Positions 8,245 to 17,663 are shown, numbered from the stretch's first letter. The stretch is 39,444 bases of DNA from Thermomonas sp. (GCA_020692565.1 JAIMKJ010000039.1:2669-42112); one strand, 5' to 3'. Program-made: numbers and translations. Notes: generated by a model from the letters alone, not told the origin.

Positions 8245-10509
8245 ATGCGAGGGCGGATGATCCGCGCGTGCGCGGCGGCCGGGCTTCTGGCCGCGCACTG
8301 CGCCGTCCTCATCGCACCGGCGCACGCGCAGGTGCAGCGCACCTATCTGAATCAGGGATTCGAGACGCCGGCGCTGACGGCGTCCAACGCGGCGAACGGC
8401 TGCTACAAACTGCTGACCGAAACCCTGGTGCCCGGCTGGACCACCACGCATCCGGTCGGCGGGGATGGCGGCGACTGCACCGCGCCGGCCAGCCCCAGCG
8501 GGCCGGTGATGGAGCTGTGGCGCACCAATTTCCAGGGGGTTCCCGCGCGCCAGGGCCTCAATTTCGCCGAATTGAATGCATCGGCGTCGTCGCGCCTGTT
8601 CCAGAACGTCTGTCTGGTCAACGGCGAGCAGATCTCCTGGCGTTTCAGTCATCGCGGGCGCGGCAGCGCCACGGTGCGCGACGTGATGGATTACAACATC
8701 GGCGCTTCGGTCGCGATCGTGCGCGTCGGCACCACCAGCAACGGCGCGTTCGACGCGCCCATCGTCTCGCAGGGCAGCGCGCTCGCGCCGGCGGCGGGCG
8801 GCAGCGGCTGGGTCGACTACGCCGGCACGTTCACCTACACCGGCTCCACCGGCGCGACCGGCATGGGCTTCGAGTCCATCAGCACCGGCAGCGGCAGCAA
8901 TACGGTCGGCAACTTCCTCGACAACATCCAGATCGGCCTGCGTCCGCTGGTCGAATTCATCCAGCCCAGCAGCTCCACCCCCGAAAGCGCGTCCAACAAC
9001 GTCCCCACGCTGCGCATCAACGGCACGGTATCGAGCGCCTTCACCGTGACCGTCTCCATCACCGGCGGCACCGCGACGCTCGGCACCGACTACACCACGC
9101 CCGGCAACAGCGCCACGATCGTCGTGACCATCCCGGCCGGCGTCTACGACGGCAGCAGCGCGGCCAGCCAGTTCGCGCTGCCGATCGTCGTCTCGCAGGA
9201 CGCGCTGCCTGAAGCCAACGAAACCATCCTGTTGCAGATCCAGCCGCCGTCCGGCACGCCCTTGCCCTTCCTGCTCAGTTCCAGTGCGGTCTGCGGTGCC
9301 GCCGCGCAAACCGCGTGGGCGTACACCATCGTGGACGACGATGCCGCGATCACCGTGACCAAGAATGCCGCCATGCCGGTCGCCGTGGCCGGCCAGCCGA
9401 CCCGCTTCGACGTGGCCTATACCGTGCTGGTCAACAACCCGACCGCGCTGCTGCCGGCCAGTTACAGCCTGGCCGATACCCCGGGGTTCGATTCCGACGT
9501 GGGCATCGTCTCCGCCGGCTTCACCCGTAACGGTGGGGCATCGACGCCGCTGGCCGGCAGCGGGCCGTGGGCGCTGCAATCGCAATGGGCGACGCTCGCC
9601 CCCGGGGCGACGGATACCTACGTCGTGACCGTGCGCATCGAGATCAATCGCGGCGGCAGTACCGGCAACGACGCCTGCGCTTCGCCCAGCGCTGCTGGCA
9701 GCGGATTGCACAACACCGCTACCGCGACCCTGCAGGGCCTGCTCGGCAACACCGCCAGCAATGCCGGCGCCTGCCGCAATACGCCGACGCCGGTGTGGGC
9801 GACGCTGCGGAAATCGCTGGTCGAACGGGCTGTCGCGAGCGACCAGGCGCAGATCCGGCTGCTGTCCGGCGGCAATCCGGTGGCGACGGCCGTCACCGTC
9901 GGCGCCATCGCGCCGGCGCTCGCCAGCACCGGGCCGGTGGTGCGGCCCGCAGGCAGCACGATGCAGTTCGACGAAGCCATCAAGGCCAACGGTACCGGCC
10001 CGGACACCCTGCCGACCGCGTACCAGGCCACCTTGACCTGCACCAACGCCACCGCGGGTTCGACGACCGTCCTGCCGGGCGGTACGGGCACGGCGCTGGG
10101 CGCGCGCCGGCAATGGGCGGAGTTCACCCCGGCCGCCGGCGACGACCTCGATTGCGTCATCACCAACGCGCCGCGGCGCGCCGATCTGCGGATCACCAAG
10201 ACGAACACGCCTGGGGTGAACGGCAACGTCGACCAGATGGCGGATACGCTGGTCTCGGGCACCATCGCCACGTACACCATTGCCGTGACCAACGACGGTC
10301 CCGCCACCGCCGACAACGCGGTGATCACCGACACGGCCGGCGCCGGCCTGACGTGTGCCATCGCGAGCTGCACCGCCACCGGTGGCGCGATCTGCCCGGC
10401 GCAGACCGGTGCCGCACTGGCGACGGCATTGCAGGGCGCGGGCGCGACCATTCCGACCCTGCCGGTGGGCGGCACGGCCACCTTCGTGCTGAGCTGCCAG
10501 GTGCCTTGA
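8245..10509 (+). CDS. Secreted protein with lectin-like and Calx-beta-like domains and C-terminal DUF11 module (copy 2 of 3)
   Basis: A protein of 754 residues if read from ATG 8245; GTG 8224, overlapping the preceding stop, and ATG 8257 are alternatives. The signal peptide ends near APAHA. Residues about 30-230 start with LNQGFETP and contain VMELWRTNFQGVPA and GLNFAELNA, a pattern seen in galactose-binding-like DUF642/PEP-CTERM-type surface proteins. Residues about 235-340 look like a Calx-beta domain (GTATLGTDYT, later LPEANETILL). A DUF11-like region follows, and the shared 109-residue module occupies 646-754 up to the stop. It probably acts at the cell surface or outside the cell. Carbohydrate binding is a family-based guess, not shown here. 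Confidence 0.85.
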   Translation: MRGRMIRACAAAGLLAAHCAVLIAPAHAQVQRTYLNQGFETPALTASNAANGCYKLLTETLVPGWTTTHPVGGDGGDCTAPASPSGPVMELWRTNFQGVPARQGLNFAELNASASSRLFQNVCLVNGEQISWRFSHRGRGSATVRDVMDYNIGASVAIVRVGTTSNGAFDAPIVSQGSALAPAAGGSGWVDYAGTFTYTGSTGATGMGFESISTGSGSNTVGNFLDNIQIGLRPLVEFIQPSSSTPESASNNVPTLRINGTVSSAFTVTVSITGGTATLGTDYTTPGNSATIVVTIPAGVYDGSSAASQFALPIVVSQDALPEANETILLQIQPPSGTPLPFLLSSSAVCGAAAQTAWAYTIVDDDAAITVTKNAAMPVAVAGQPTRFDVAYTVLVNNPTALLPASYSLADTPGFDSDVGIVSAGFTRNGGASTPLAGSGPWALQSQWATLAPGATDTYVVTVRIEINRGGSTGNDACASPSAAGSGLHNTATATLQGLLGNTASNAGACRNTPTPVWATLRKSLVERAVASDQAQIRLLSGGNPVATAVTVGAIAPALASTGPVVRPAGSTMQFDEAIKANGTGPDTLPTAYQATLTCTNATAGSTTVLPGGTGTALGARRQWAEFTPAAGDDLDCVITNAPRRADLRITKTNTPGVNGNVDQMADTLVSGTIATYTIAVTNDGPATADNAVITDTAGAGLTCAIASCTATGGAICPAQTGAALATALQGAGATIPTLPVGGTATFVLSCQVP

Positions 10510-10862
10510 TCGGGGCCGGACCCGGCGCCGCCGGGCTTTCTGCGCGAATACCGCCCGGCACAGCATCCGATATAGGGGGCGACGATCGATCGACCCGTTT
10601 CGATCTGAAAATAGAATCAGAATCGTCGATTTTCCCGGAAAATCGAGACATCCATTGCAACTTTGGGTGTAAAAAGGCCTAGCCTGCTGCATGTGACAGT
10701 GTCTGGATGGCGATGCCGCGCTTATCGTGCGAAATGATTCCGAGACGATCCCGTCTTCCGCGTGCAGGGGAGTAACGTGACGGCTTCGTCGGCGAAACGG
10801 TAACGAAGACGTTTCGATCGGGGGCGGCAACCAAGGACCGAGTGACGACCAGGGTGGTGGGG
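10510..10862. promoter_or_regulatory. 353-bp intergenic region upstream of the third secreted protein
   Basis: The stretch has no convincing gene. It is less GC-rich in the middle (about 10595-10680) than its flanks and carries the perfect palindrome at 10626-10646 described separately. Several short CG-rich inverted repeats (around 10770-10825, e.g. ACGAAGACGTTTCG) follow. The composition suggests a separate promoter for the gene starting at 10863, but I cannot assign -35 and -10 boxes with confidence. Confidence 0.4.
10626..10646. promoter_or_regulatory. Perfect 21-bp palindrome, candidate operator
   Basis: TCGATTTTCC, a central C, then GGAAAATCGA: ten-base arms with a single central base. 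The near absence of a loop favours a dimeric protein-binding site over an RNA terminator, although a nine-pair stem with a CCG loop is possible. There is no T tract after it. It lies about 220 bases before the next start. Confidence 0.4.
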
Positions 10863-13496
10863 ATGGACGCGTATTGCCGGCTTTTGCGTCACGTGGCTCT
10901 TCACGACGCGCACTCGCGTGCGCTGGCGTACGGACACGCTGCCTTGCGTCGTATCCGATGCACGCTCACCGTGTTGCTGCTCAGCCTCGGCGTCGCTGCC
11001 TTCGCGCACGCCGCGCAGGTCACCAACCTCAACACCCAGACCGATACCGCGACCGGGGCCGGCGCCGCCGGCACGCCCACCATCGCCAGTTTCAACATCC
11101 CCGCCGGCAAGAACCGGGCGATGTTCGTCTGGGCCACGTTCGAGCGCGATCACTGCTCGCCGGCCGACGCCACCGGTGGCCTGTGCACCAGCGGCAACGT
11201 CGCCGGCACCGGGCTGGGCGACAACTGGCCGGAGCCGCGCATCGGTACCCCGCCGGCCACCACCAGCAACAACCAGATCACCGCCCAGGTCGTCGGCCCC
11301 GCCGGCACCGTCAACAAGCAGAACGCGCTGGTCATCGGCGGCACGCCCAGCGGCGACACCCGCTTCATCACCATCAGCACCTCGCCCAGCGGGTCGCCGG
11401 CCGGCACGGCGTTCTTCAGCGTCAGCAGTTTCCACATCGTGCTGCTGGAAAACGAGATCGACATCCTGCTCGGCGGCGCCGCCTCGGGCACTGTCAGCAT
11501 TACCTTTCCCGATGTGAGCACACCCTCCAATGCCGGCGACGACGCCCTGCTGATGGCGGCGATCTTCCAGAACGTCGAACAGACCGACACCGGCTTCGTT
11601 CGCAATGCGACCGCGACGGCGCAGGTGGTAGCCGGGACACCCGGCAATTACACGCTCGCGCCTGCGGCCTACGATGCCGGTCAGGTGCCGGACGAGGCCG
11701 ACGACGGCAAACTGGTGATGGTCGCGAATTCCAGCGGTTCCGGCTTCACCCTTCCGGCTGGGCACGTCACCCTGGCCGCTGCGGGCCTGGTCACCGGAAA
11801 CAGCGGCGGCACCTACGACACCCCGAACGGCGACCTCAACAATGAGCCGAACGGCATGTCCGGCGCCGCCTATTTCCGCAACGGCGGCGGCACGCCCGGC
11901 AGTCTCTACACGGTGACCGCGGCCGGCGGGGCGACGCCGCTGGTCTATGGCGGCACCAACGCCTCGTTCCTGCTCGAATCCGACAATGCCGATGTCGGCG
12001 ACGCGCCGGCGAGTTACGGCAATCCCACGCACACGATTTCCGGGATACGCCTCGGCGCCAGCATCGATGCCGACGGCAGCCTGCTCAACAACGCCACCGC
12101 CACCGGCGACGACACCAACAACACCGACGACGAAGACGGGGTGACGCTCACGCCGCTGCTGCCGACCGGCGAAATCACCATCGTGCCGGTCAGCATCCAG
12201 AACGGAGGCGGTTTCCTCAATGTCTGGTTCGACTGGAACGCCGACGGCGATTTCACAGATCCCGGCGAGCAGATGGTGACCAACCAGGCAGTCGCGGTGG
12301 GTACGACCAATCTCAACATCGCCGTGCCGCTGACCGCGATCATCGGCCCCACCTTCGCCCGCTTCCGGGTCTGCACCAACAACACCGCGCTGGACAATTG
12401 TTCGACCCCGCGCGGCACGGTGCAGAGCGGCGAAGTGGAGGACTACCAGTTCACCGTGTCGCGCAAGCTGACCCTGCAGAAGACCACGCTGGGCGGCGTC
12501 GGCGGGGCGTTCGGTTTCACCCTGACCAATACCTCGCAGCTCACCGGGTCGGTGACGACCACGGTGGTGAACACGCCGACCCAGGTCGACGGCAACACCA
12601 CGCTTGCCGGCACGCAGGTCTACACCATCGTTGCGCCGACCACTGCCGTGACCATCAACGAAAGCAGCCTGCCCGCCGGCTGGTCGCTCACCGGCGCGAC
12701 CTGCGTCAATGCCGCAAGCGCAACGGTCGGCAGCCTCAGCGGTTCCACCTACACCATCACCGGCGCGGAAATCGGCGCGAGCGTCAGCTTCGCCTGCACC
12801 TTCACCAACAGCCGGCTGCCGATCCTGCGTCTGCAGAAAGCGCTGCCGAACGGTCGCTTCGTGGCGACCGACCAGTTCGCGCTGACCATCGCCGGCACCG
12901 GCGGGCCGGCCACCGTCACCACGGCCGGCGCGGGCAACACCGCCACCGGCATCGCGACACTCAGCCCCGGCGCCATCGGCGCGGTCTACACCCTCGGCGA
13001 AACCGGCGCCGCCGGTGCGGTCCTGACCAACTACGCGACCACCTATGCCTGTACCAATGCGCTCGCCGGCGGGCAGACGCCCTCGGGCAGCGGCGTCACG
13101 TTCGACATCACCGCGGTGGTGGGGGACGATCTCACCTGCACCCTGACCAATGTGCGCAACAACCAGGCCGACCTGCGCCTCACCAAGACCAATACGCCCG
13201 GCGTCAACGGCGAAGTCGATCAGGCCGCGGACACGGTGGTGTCCGGCACCTCGGCCAGCTACAGCATCGTCGTCACCAATCTCGGCCCGGATGCCGCGAA
13301 CGGTTCGGTCGTGACCGATCCGGCGCCGACCAACCTCACCTGCACCACCGCCAGCTGTACCGCGACGGGTGGGGCGGCGTGCCCGGCACCGACGGGCGCG
13401 GCGCTGGTCGCGGCGCTGCAGGGCGCCGGCGCGACCATTCCCACCCTGCCGTTGAACGGCGCGGTCACCCTCACCCTCACCTGCACCGTGGATTGA
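10863..13496 (+). CDS. Secreted protein with GEVED domain and C-terminal DUF11 module (copy 3 of 3)
   Basis: An 877-residue protein from ATG 10863 (AGGG eight bases upstream); GTG 10842 preceded by AAGGA is the alternative. The hydrophobic segment LTVLLLSLGVAAFAHA comes after a long, basic n-region, so the signal peptide is unusually long unless a later start is used. Residues about 45-380 are unrecognised. Residues about 380-530 match the GEVED type of domain: GDAPASYG at the front, VWFDWNADGDF, and SGEVEDYQF at the end. Two SpaA/prealbumin-like units follow (LTLQKTTLGG and LRLQKALPNG). The shared 109-residue module fills 769-877 to the stop. It is likely cell-surface or extracellular. It sits apart from the preceding pair but clearly belongs to the same set. 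Confidence 0.85.
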   Translation: MDAYCRLLRHVALHDAHSRALAYGHAALRRIRCTLTVLLLSLGVAAFAHAAQVTNLNTQTDTATGAGAAGTPTIASFNIPAGKNRAMFVWATFERDHCSPADATGGLCTSGNVAGTGLGDNWPEPRIGTPPATTSNNQITAQVVGPAGTVNKQNALVIGGTPSGDTRFITISTSPSGSPAGTAFFSVSSFHIVLLENEIDILLGGAASGTVSITFPDVSTPSNAGDDALLMAAIFQNVEQTDTGFVRNATATAQVVAGTPGNYTLAPAAYDAGQVPDEADDGKLVMVANSSGSGFTLPAGHVTLAAAGLVTGNSGGTYDTPNGDLNNEPNGMSGAAYFRNGGGTPGSLYTVTAAGGATPLVYGGTNASFLLESDNADVGDAPASYGNPTHTISGIRLGASIDADGSLLNNATATGDDTNNTDDEDGVTLTPLLPTGEITIVPVSIQNGGGFLNVWFDWNADGDFTDPGEQMVTNQAVAVGTTNLNIAVPLTAIIGPTFARFRVCTNNTALDNCSTPRGTVQSGEVEDYQFTVSRKLTLQKTTLGGVGGAFGFTLTNTSQLTGSVTTTVVNTPTQVDGNTTLAGTQVYTIVAPTTAVTINESSLPAGWSLTGATCVNAASATVGSLSGSTYTITGAEIGASVSFACTFTNSRLPILRLQKALPNGRFVATDQFALTIAGTGGPATVTTAGAGNTATGIATLSPGAIGAVYTLGETGAAGAVLTNYATTYACTNALAGGQTPSGSGVTFDITAVVGDDLTCTLTNVRNNQADLRLTKTNTPGVNGEVDQAADTVVSGTSASYSIVVTNLGPDAANGSVVTDPAPTNLTCTTASCTATGGAACPAPTGAALVAALQGAGATIPTLPLNGAVTLTLTCTVD

Positions 13497-13629
13497 TCCC
13501 GCGGTGCCGTATCCGCCCCGCGATGGCGGCGGGCATGTGGCCGTGGCCGCTGTCTACCGGTTTCCGCGTAGCATCAAAAACGCAGCGGCCAAAGACGGCC
13601 GCGACCTTTTCGTGCGGACGGGGGGGGCG

Positions 13630-15504
13630 ATGACGGTCAGCGCAGGAAGCCAGCGGCAACTCGAACGCGGCGCCCGCGCGCGGCGGCACAACCATGCGCT
13701 GGTGGCCCTCGGCCGGCGGGTCTGGCACGAAGACTGCACGTTCGAAACCGCAGTCGCCGAAATCTGCGAAGTCGCCGCCGAGACGCTCGGCGTGGACCGC
13801 GTCAACGTCTGGCGGGTGGATACCGCGATCCATCGCCTGCACTGCGTCCACGCCTACGTCCGCAGCAGCGGCGCGCACAATCCCCCCGGCTTCGACGAAA
13901 GCCTGCCGCTCGACTCCGAATACGGCATCCAGCTGGACGAAGTGCGGGTCATCGATATCGTCGATGTCGCCAACGACGCCACCGTCTCCGCTTCGCAGGA
14001 AGCACTGGGCGCCTACCTCCGGCGCCACGATATCCACTCGCTGCTCGACGCGCCGATCCGCGCCGAAGGCATGCTGATGGGCGTGGTCTGCCACGAGCAT
14101 GTCGGCAGCGCGCGCATGTGGTCGCCGGAAGACCATGCCTTCGCCGGCAGCATCGGCGATTACGTGGCTGTCGCCTACGAAATCACCCGCCGTCGCGAGA
14201 TCGAAAGCCGCCTGCGCTTCCTGGAACGCCACGATCCGCAGACCAATCTTCCCAACCGCGATCACCTGCTGGAAGTCGCGCACACCGCGCTGCGTCCGCT
14301 GCACGATAACGACGCCGGCCTGGTGGTCATCCATCTGCAGATCGACCCGCCCGCCGGCAACGAAACCCTCGACGTCGAAGGTTTCCACCGCTTCCTGGTG
14401 GACTGCGCCGAACATCTGCGCGAACTCACCGTCGACAACGCGGCGCTGGCGCGCGTGCGCGAGGATGCGTTCGCGATCATCCCGCATCGTCATCTGCGCG
14501 AAGTGGAAGCGCTGGAGCTGGCCGAGCGCTGCATCGACTTGGTGCAGACCGATGCCGCCGCGCCCACCGGCTATCCGGCGACGGTGACCGCCGGCATCGC
14601 GTTCTCGCGCGATCTCGCCGCGCCTTCCGCCGACGCGCTGCTGCGCAACGCCGAAAACGCCAGCCTGCGCGCGCGCGCCCACGGCCTGGGGCGCTGCAAG
14701 GTTTTCAATGCGGTGCGCCATCGCGATCTGCTCGCGCGCATGCGTACCGAACAAGCGCTGCGCGATGCCTTCGCCGACGGCCAGCTGATGTTGTATTACA
14801 TGCCGGAAGTGGATCTGCGTGACGGTCACTGGCGCTCCGCCGAAGCCCTGCTGCGCTGGCGCAAGGACGATGGCAGCCTCGTCGCCGCAGGCGAGTTCAT
14901 CGAAGCGGCGGAGAGCTCCGGACTGATCGTGCGGCTGGGCCGCTGGGTGCTGCTGGAGGCCTGCAACGCGGCGATGCGCTGGCCCGCGCGCAACGGCATC
15001 GCGCCGATGCTGCGCGTGAACGTCTCGGCGCGGCAGTTCGAGGAAGCCGGACTGGCCGCCGATGTCGACGCCGCGCTGGCCGAGTCCGCGCTGCCGCCGG
15101 AGCGGCTGTGTCTGGAACTCACCGAAACCATGCTGCTGCGCGACGCCGATGCCGCCGCCAGGACCCTCGCGCGGGTGCGCGCGCTGGGCGTGCGCGTGGC
15201 GCTGGACGATTTCGGCACCGGTTTCTGCTCGCTCGGCTATCTGAAACACCTGCCGATCGACACCATCAAGATCGATCGTGGCTTCACCGCCGGGCTGCCG
15301 CAGGATCGCGCCGATCTGGCGATCGTCAAGGCGCTGGTCGGGCTGGCGAACGACCTGGGCATCGACGTGGTCGGCGAGGGCGTGGAAACCGAAGCCCAGG
15401 CCGCATGCCTCCGCGGCTGCGGCATCCATGCGGTGCAGGGCTACCTGTACTCGCCGGCGATCGATAACGAGGCGTTGATCGTGGGGTTCGGCGCGAACGC
15501 CTGA
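13630..15504 (+). CDS. GAF - degenerate GGDEF - EAL protein, probable c-di-GMP phosphodiesterase
   Basis: 624 residues from ATG 13630; a 42-residue longer reading exists, but its extra part looks non-coding. Residues about 10-180 form a GAF domain. About 185-345 is a GGDEF-like domain: the entry motif is present (HDPQTNLPNRDHLL) but the signature is replaced by REDAF, so no cyclase activity is expected. About 370-610 is an EAL domain with the usual catalytic residues: E405 of EAL, the NVSARQF Asn, ELTE, D526-D527 of DDFGTG, K547 of IKIDRGF and E583 of EGVET. It should therefore hydrolyse c-di-GMP to pGpG, tuned by whatever the GAF domain senses. There is no signal peptide or membrane span, so it is cytoplasmic. 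It lies 133 bases after the surface-protein genes, which fits control of adhesion or biofilm, but that link is inferred. Confidence 0.9.
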   Translation: MTVSAGSQRQLERGARARRHNHALVALGRRVWHEDCTFETAVAEICEVAAETLGVDRVNVWRVDTAIHRLHCVHAYVRSSGAHNPPGFDESLPLDSEYGIQLDEVRVIDIVDVANDATVSASQEALGAYLRRHDIHSLLDAPIRAEGMLMGVVCHEHVGSARMWSPEDHAFAGSIGDYVAVAYEITRRREIESRLRFLERHDPQTNLPNRDHLLEVAHTALRPLHDNDAGLVVIHLQIDPPAGNETLDVEGFHRFLVDCAEHLRELTVDNAALARVREDAFAIIPHRHLREVEALELAERCIDLVQTDAAAPTGYPATVTAGIAFSRDLAAPSADALLRNAENASLRARAHGLGRCKVFNAVRHRDLLARMRTEQALRDAFADGQLMLYYMPEVDLRDGHWRSAEALLRWRKDDGSLVAAGEFIEAAESSGLIVRLGRWVLLEACNAAMRWPARNGIAPMLRVNVSARQFEEAGLAADVDAALAESALPPERLCLELTETMLLRDADAAARTLARVRALGVRVALDDFGTGFCSLGYLKHLPIDTIKIDRGFTAGLPQDRADLAIVKALVGLANDLGIDVVGEGVETEAQAACLRGCGIHAVQGYLYSPAIDNEALIVGFGANA

Positions 15505-15584
15505 TCGGGGTGGCCTCTGATCGGGGTGGGTCCACGGACTGAGGTCGCTCATTCTTCTGTTGCGTATCGGCACGGCGTGCCAGA

Positions 15585-15691
15585 GCAAATCCCCCCTGCC
15601 CCCCTTTTTCAAAGGGGGGAAAGCAACTGCGCCCTTGCTTCGTCGCCTTTGCTTCGCCCCCTTTGAAAAAGGGGGGCTACGGGGGATTTGC
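15585..15691. repeat. 107-bp imperfect palindrome, MITE/REP-like element
   Basis: The ends are perfect inverted copies: GCAAATCCCCC at 15585-15595 and GGGGGATTTGC at 15681-15691. The inner arms CCCCCCTTTTTCAAAGGGG and CCCCTTTGAAAAAGGGGGG continue the symmetry, with a roughly 35-base centre. I recall very similar C-tract/G-tract elements dispersed in many proteobacterial genomes. It has no coding capacity and lies 78 bp before the ggt start. Confidence 0.75.
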
Positions 15692-15769
15692 CCTTGTCGC
15701 CAACAGACCCGCGGCCCGTCCCCGGATCGGACGCGTTACGCTGTGCATTCCACTCCAGAGGCGGTTTCC

Positions 15770-17515
15770 ATGCGCACCCTGCCGATGACCTTCGCATTCG
15801 CGTGCCTGCTGTCCGTCTCGACTTCCCATGCGGAAGCCGCCGACCGCGTCACCGGCAAACCCTTCGCCACCCGCAGCGAGATCTACGCGCCGAAGGCGAT
15901 GGCCGCCACCTCGCACCCGCTGGCGACCCAGATCGCGCTGCAGACGATGCGCGACGGCGGCAGCGCGGTGGATGCGGCCATCGCCGCCAACGCCGCGCTG
16001 GGGCTGATGGAGCCGACCGGCAACGGCATCGGCGGCGACCTGTTCGCGATCGTCTGGGATCCGAAGACGAAGAAGCTCCACGGCTACAACGGTTCCGGCC
16101 GTTCCCCCAAAGCCTTGACCCTGGACGAGTTCAAGCGTCGCGGCATCAGCGACATTCCGGCGCATGGCCCGCTGCCGGTGAGCGTGCCGGGCACGGTCGA
16201 CGGCTGGTTCGCGCTGCACGGCCGCTTCGGCAAACGCACGATGGCGCAGAATCTGGCCCCGACGATCCGCTATGCGCGCGACGGCCATCCGGTGCACGAA
16301 GTGATCGCCTACTACTGGGGCCGCAGCGTGCCGGTGCTGTCGAAGTGGCCGGGATTCGCCGAACAGTTCACCGTCGCCGGCGGCATGCCGGATGAGCGCC
16401 GCGCGCCGCGCAAGGGCGAAACCTGGCGCAATCCGAATCTCGCCAACACTCTCGAGAAGATCGCCAACGGCGGTCGCGACGCGTTCTACAAGGGCGACAT
16501 CGCGCGCAGCATCGATGCGTACTTCAAGGCCAACGATGGCTTCCTGCGCTACGAAGACATGGCCGCGCACCGCGGCGAGTGGGTCGAGCCGGTCAGCACG
16601 AATTACCGCGGCTACGACGTGTGGGAACTGCCGCCGAACGGGCAGGGCATCGCTGCGCTGCAGATCCTGAACCTGCTGGAGCCCTACGATCTGAAAACCT
16701 ACGGCTTCGGCAGCCCGGAGCACGTGCATCTGTTCGTCGAAGCCAAGAAGATCGCCTTTGCCGACCGTGCCGCGACGTATGCCGACCCCGCGTTCTACGA
16801 CGCGCCGGTCGAGCGGCTGATCTCGAAACCCTATGCGAAGGAACGCGGCAGGCTGCTGTCGCTGGAACGCGCCGCGCGCAACGTCGAGCCGGGCATCATT
16901 CCCGAACTCAACGAGGGCGACACCATCTACATGACCACCGCCGACGCCGACGGCATGATGGTGTCGCTGATCCAGTCGAACTATCGCGGCATGGGCAGCG
17001 GCATGGCGCCGCCGGGGCTGGGCTTCATCTTCCAGGATCGCGGCGAGATGTTCGTGCTCAAGGGCTGCGATGCGAAGCCGGCGCATCCGAACTGCTACGC
17101 GCCGGGCAAGCGTCCGTTCCAGACCATCATTCCCGCGTTCGTGACAAAAGACGGCAAGCCGTGGTTGTCGTACGGCGTGATGGGCGGCGCGATGCAGCCG
17201 CAGGGCCACGTGCAGATCCTGCTCAACATGATCGATTTCGGCATGAACCTGCAGGAAGCCGGCGATGCGCCGCGCATCCAGCACGACGGCAGCACCGAAC
17301 CGACCGGCCAGAACGCCGCGATGAGCGACGGCGGCGAAGTGGATCTGGAAAGCGGCTTTCCCATCGAAACCATCCGCGCGCTGATGCGCAAAGGCCACAG
17401 CGTGCGCTTCGCCGATGGCCCCTACGGCGGCTATCAGGCGATCATGGTCAATCCCGAGGGCGGCTACGTCGGCGCCAGCGAATCGCGCAAGGACGGGCAG
17501 GCGGCGGGGTATTGA
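15770..17515 (+). CDS. ggt: Gamma-glutamyltransferase (gamma-glutamyltranspeptidase)
   Basis: 581 residues from ATG 15770, chosen because it gives a signal peptide (MRTLPMTFAFACLLSVSTSHA); the open frame further upstream runs into the palindrome. Ntn-hydrolase of the GGT family: N-terminal HPLATQIALQTMRDGGSAVDAAIAAN, PTGNGIGGDLFAIVWD, and LPVSVPGTVDGWF. Thr385 in GDTIYMTTADADG aligns with the autoprocessing nucleophile (Thr391 in E. coli numbering), and NYRGMGSGM and GGAMQPQGHVQ follow in the small subunit. The enzyme is made as a precursor that cleaves itself into two subunits in the periplasm, hydrolysing or transferring the gamma-glutamyl group of glutathione and related compounds. Length is typical. 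The motif before the nucleophile differs from TTHYS of E. coli, so substrate preference may differ. Confidence 0.93.
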   Translation: MRTLPMTFAFACLLSVSTSHAEAADRVTGKPFATRSEIYAPKAMAATSHPLATQIALQTMRDGGSAVDAAIAANAALGLMEPTGNGIGGDLFAIVWDPKTKKLHGYNGSGRSPKALTLDEFKRRGISDIPAHGPLPVSVPGTVDGWFALHGRFGKRTMAQNLAPTIRYARDGHPVHEVIAYYWGRSVPVLSKWPGFAEQFTVAGGMPDERRAPRKGETWRNPNLANTLEKIANGGRDAFYKGDIARSIDAYFKANDGFLRYEDMAAHRGEWVEPVSTNYRGYDVWELPPNGQGIAALQILNLLEPYDLKTYGFGSPEHVHLFVEAKKIAFADRAATYADPAFYDAPVERLISKPYAKERGRLLSLERAARNVEPGIIPELNEGDTIYMTTADADGMMVSLIQSNYRGMGSGMAPPGLGFIFQDRGEMFVLKGCDAKPAHPNCYAPGKRPFQTIIPAFVTKDGKPWLSYGVMGGAMQPQGHVQILLNMIDFGMNLQEAGDAPRIQHDGSTEPTGQNAAMSDGGEVDLESGFPIETIRALMRKGHSVRFADGPYGGYQAIMVNPEGGYVGASESRKDGQAAGY

Positions 17516-17551
17516 AGCCAGCGCAGAGGTTGTCCCGTGGGAGCGATTGTT

Positions 17552-17628
17552 CTGTGGGAGCGACGGAAGTCGCGATAGGCCCCCGGAGGATTTGCCGTAA
17601 GCCATCGCGACTTCCGTCGCTCCCACAG
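17552..17628. repeat. REP-type inverted repeat, perfect 25-bp arms
   Basis: Arms 17552-17576 (CTGTGGGAGCGACGGAAGTC plus five bases) and 17604-17628 are perfect reverse complements around a 27-base centre. A further half copy (CCGTGGGAGCGATTG) lies just before it at about 17535. The same family recurs at 28788-28864 and as a half element at 25366-25392. It separates ggt from the AEC gene and could also stabilise or end the ggt transcript. Confidence 0.9.
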
Positions 17629-17663
17629 GACACACCAATGCTTGCAGGCGACCCACCGACGTT

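Noticed and set aside
7990..10830. 946-codon minus-strand frame across the secreted-protein genes
   Set aside because: Arg/Gly-rich composition without recognisable domains. The + strand frames carry signal peptides and three copies of a conserved module.
13477..15612. 711-codon minus-strand frame opposite the EAL gene
   Set aside because: The + frame has all EAL catalytic motifs. The minus frame has none and reads as an antisense shadow.
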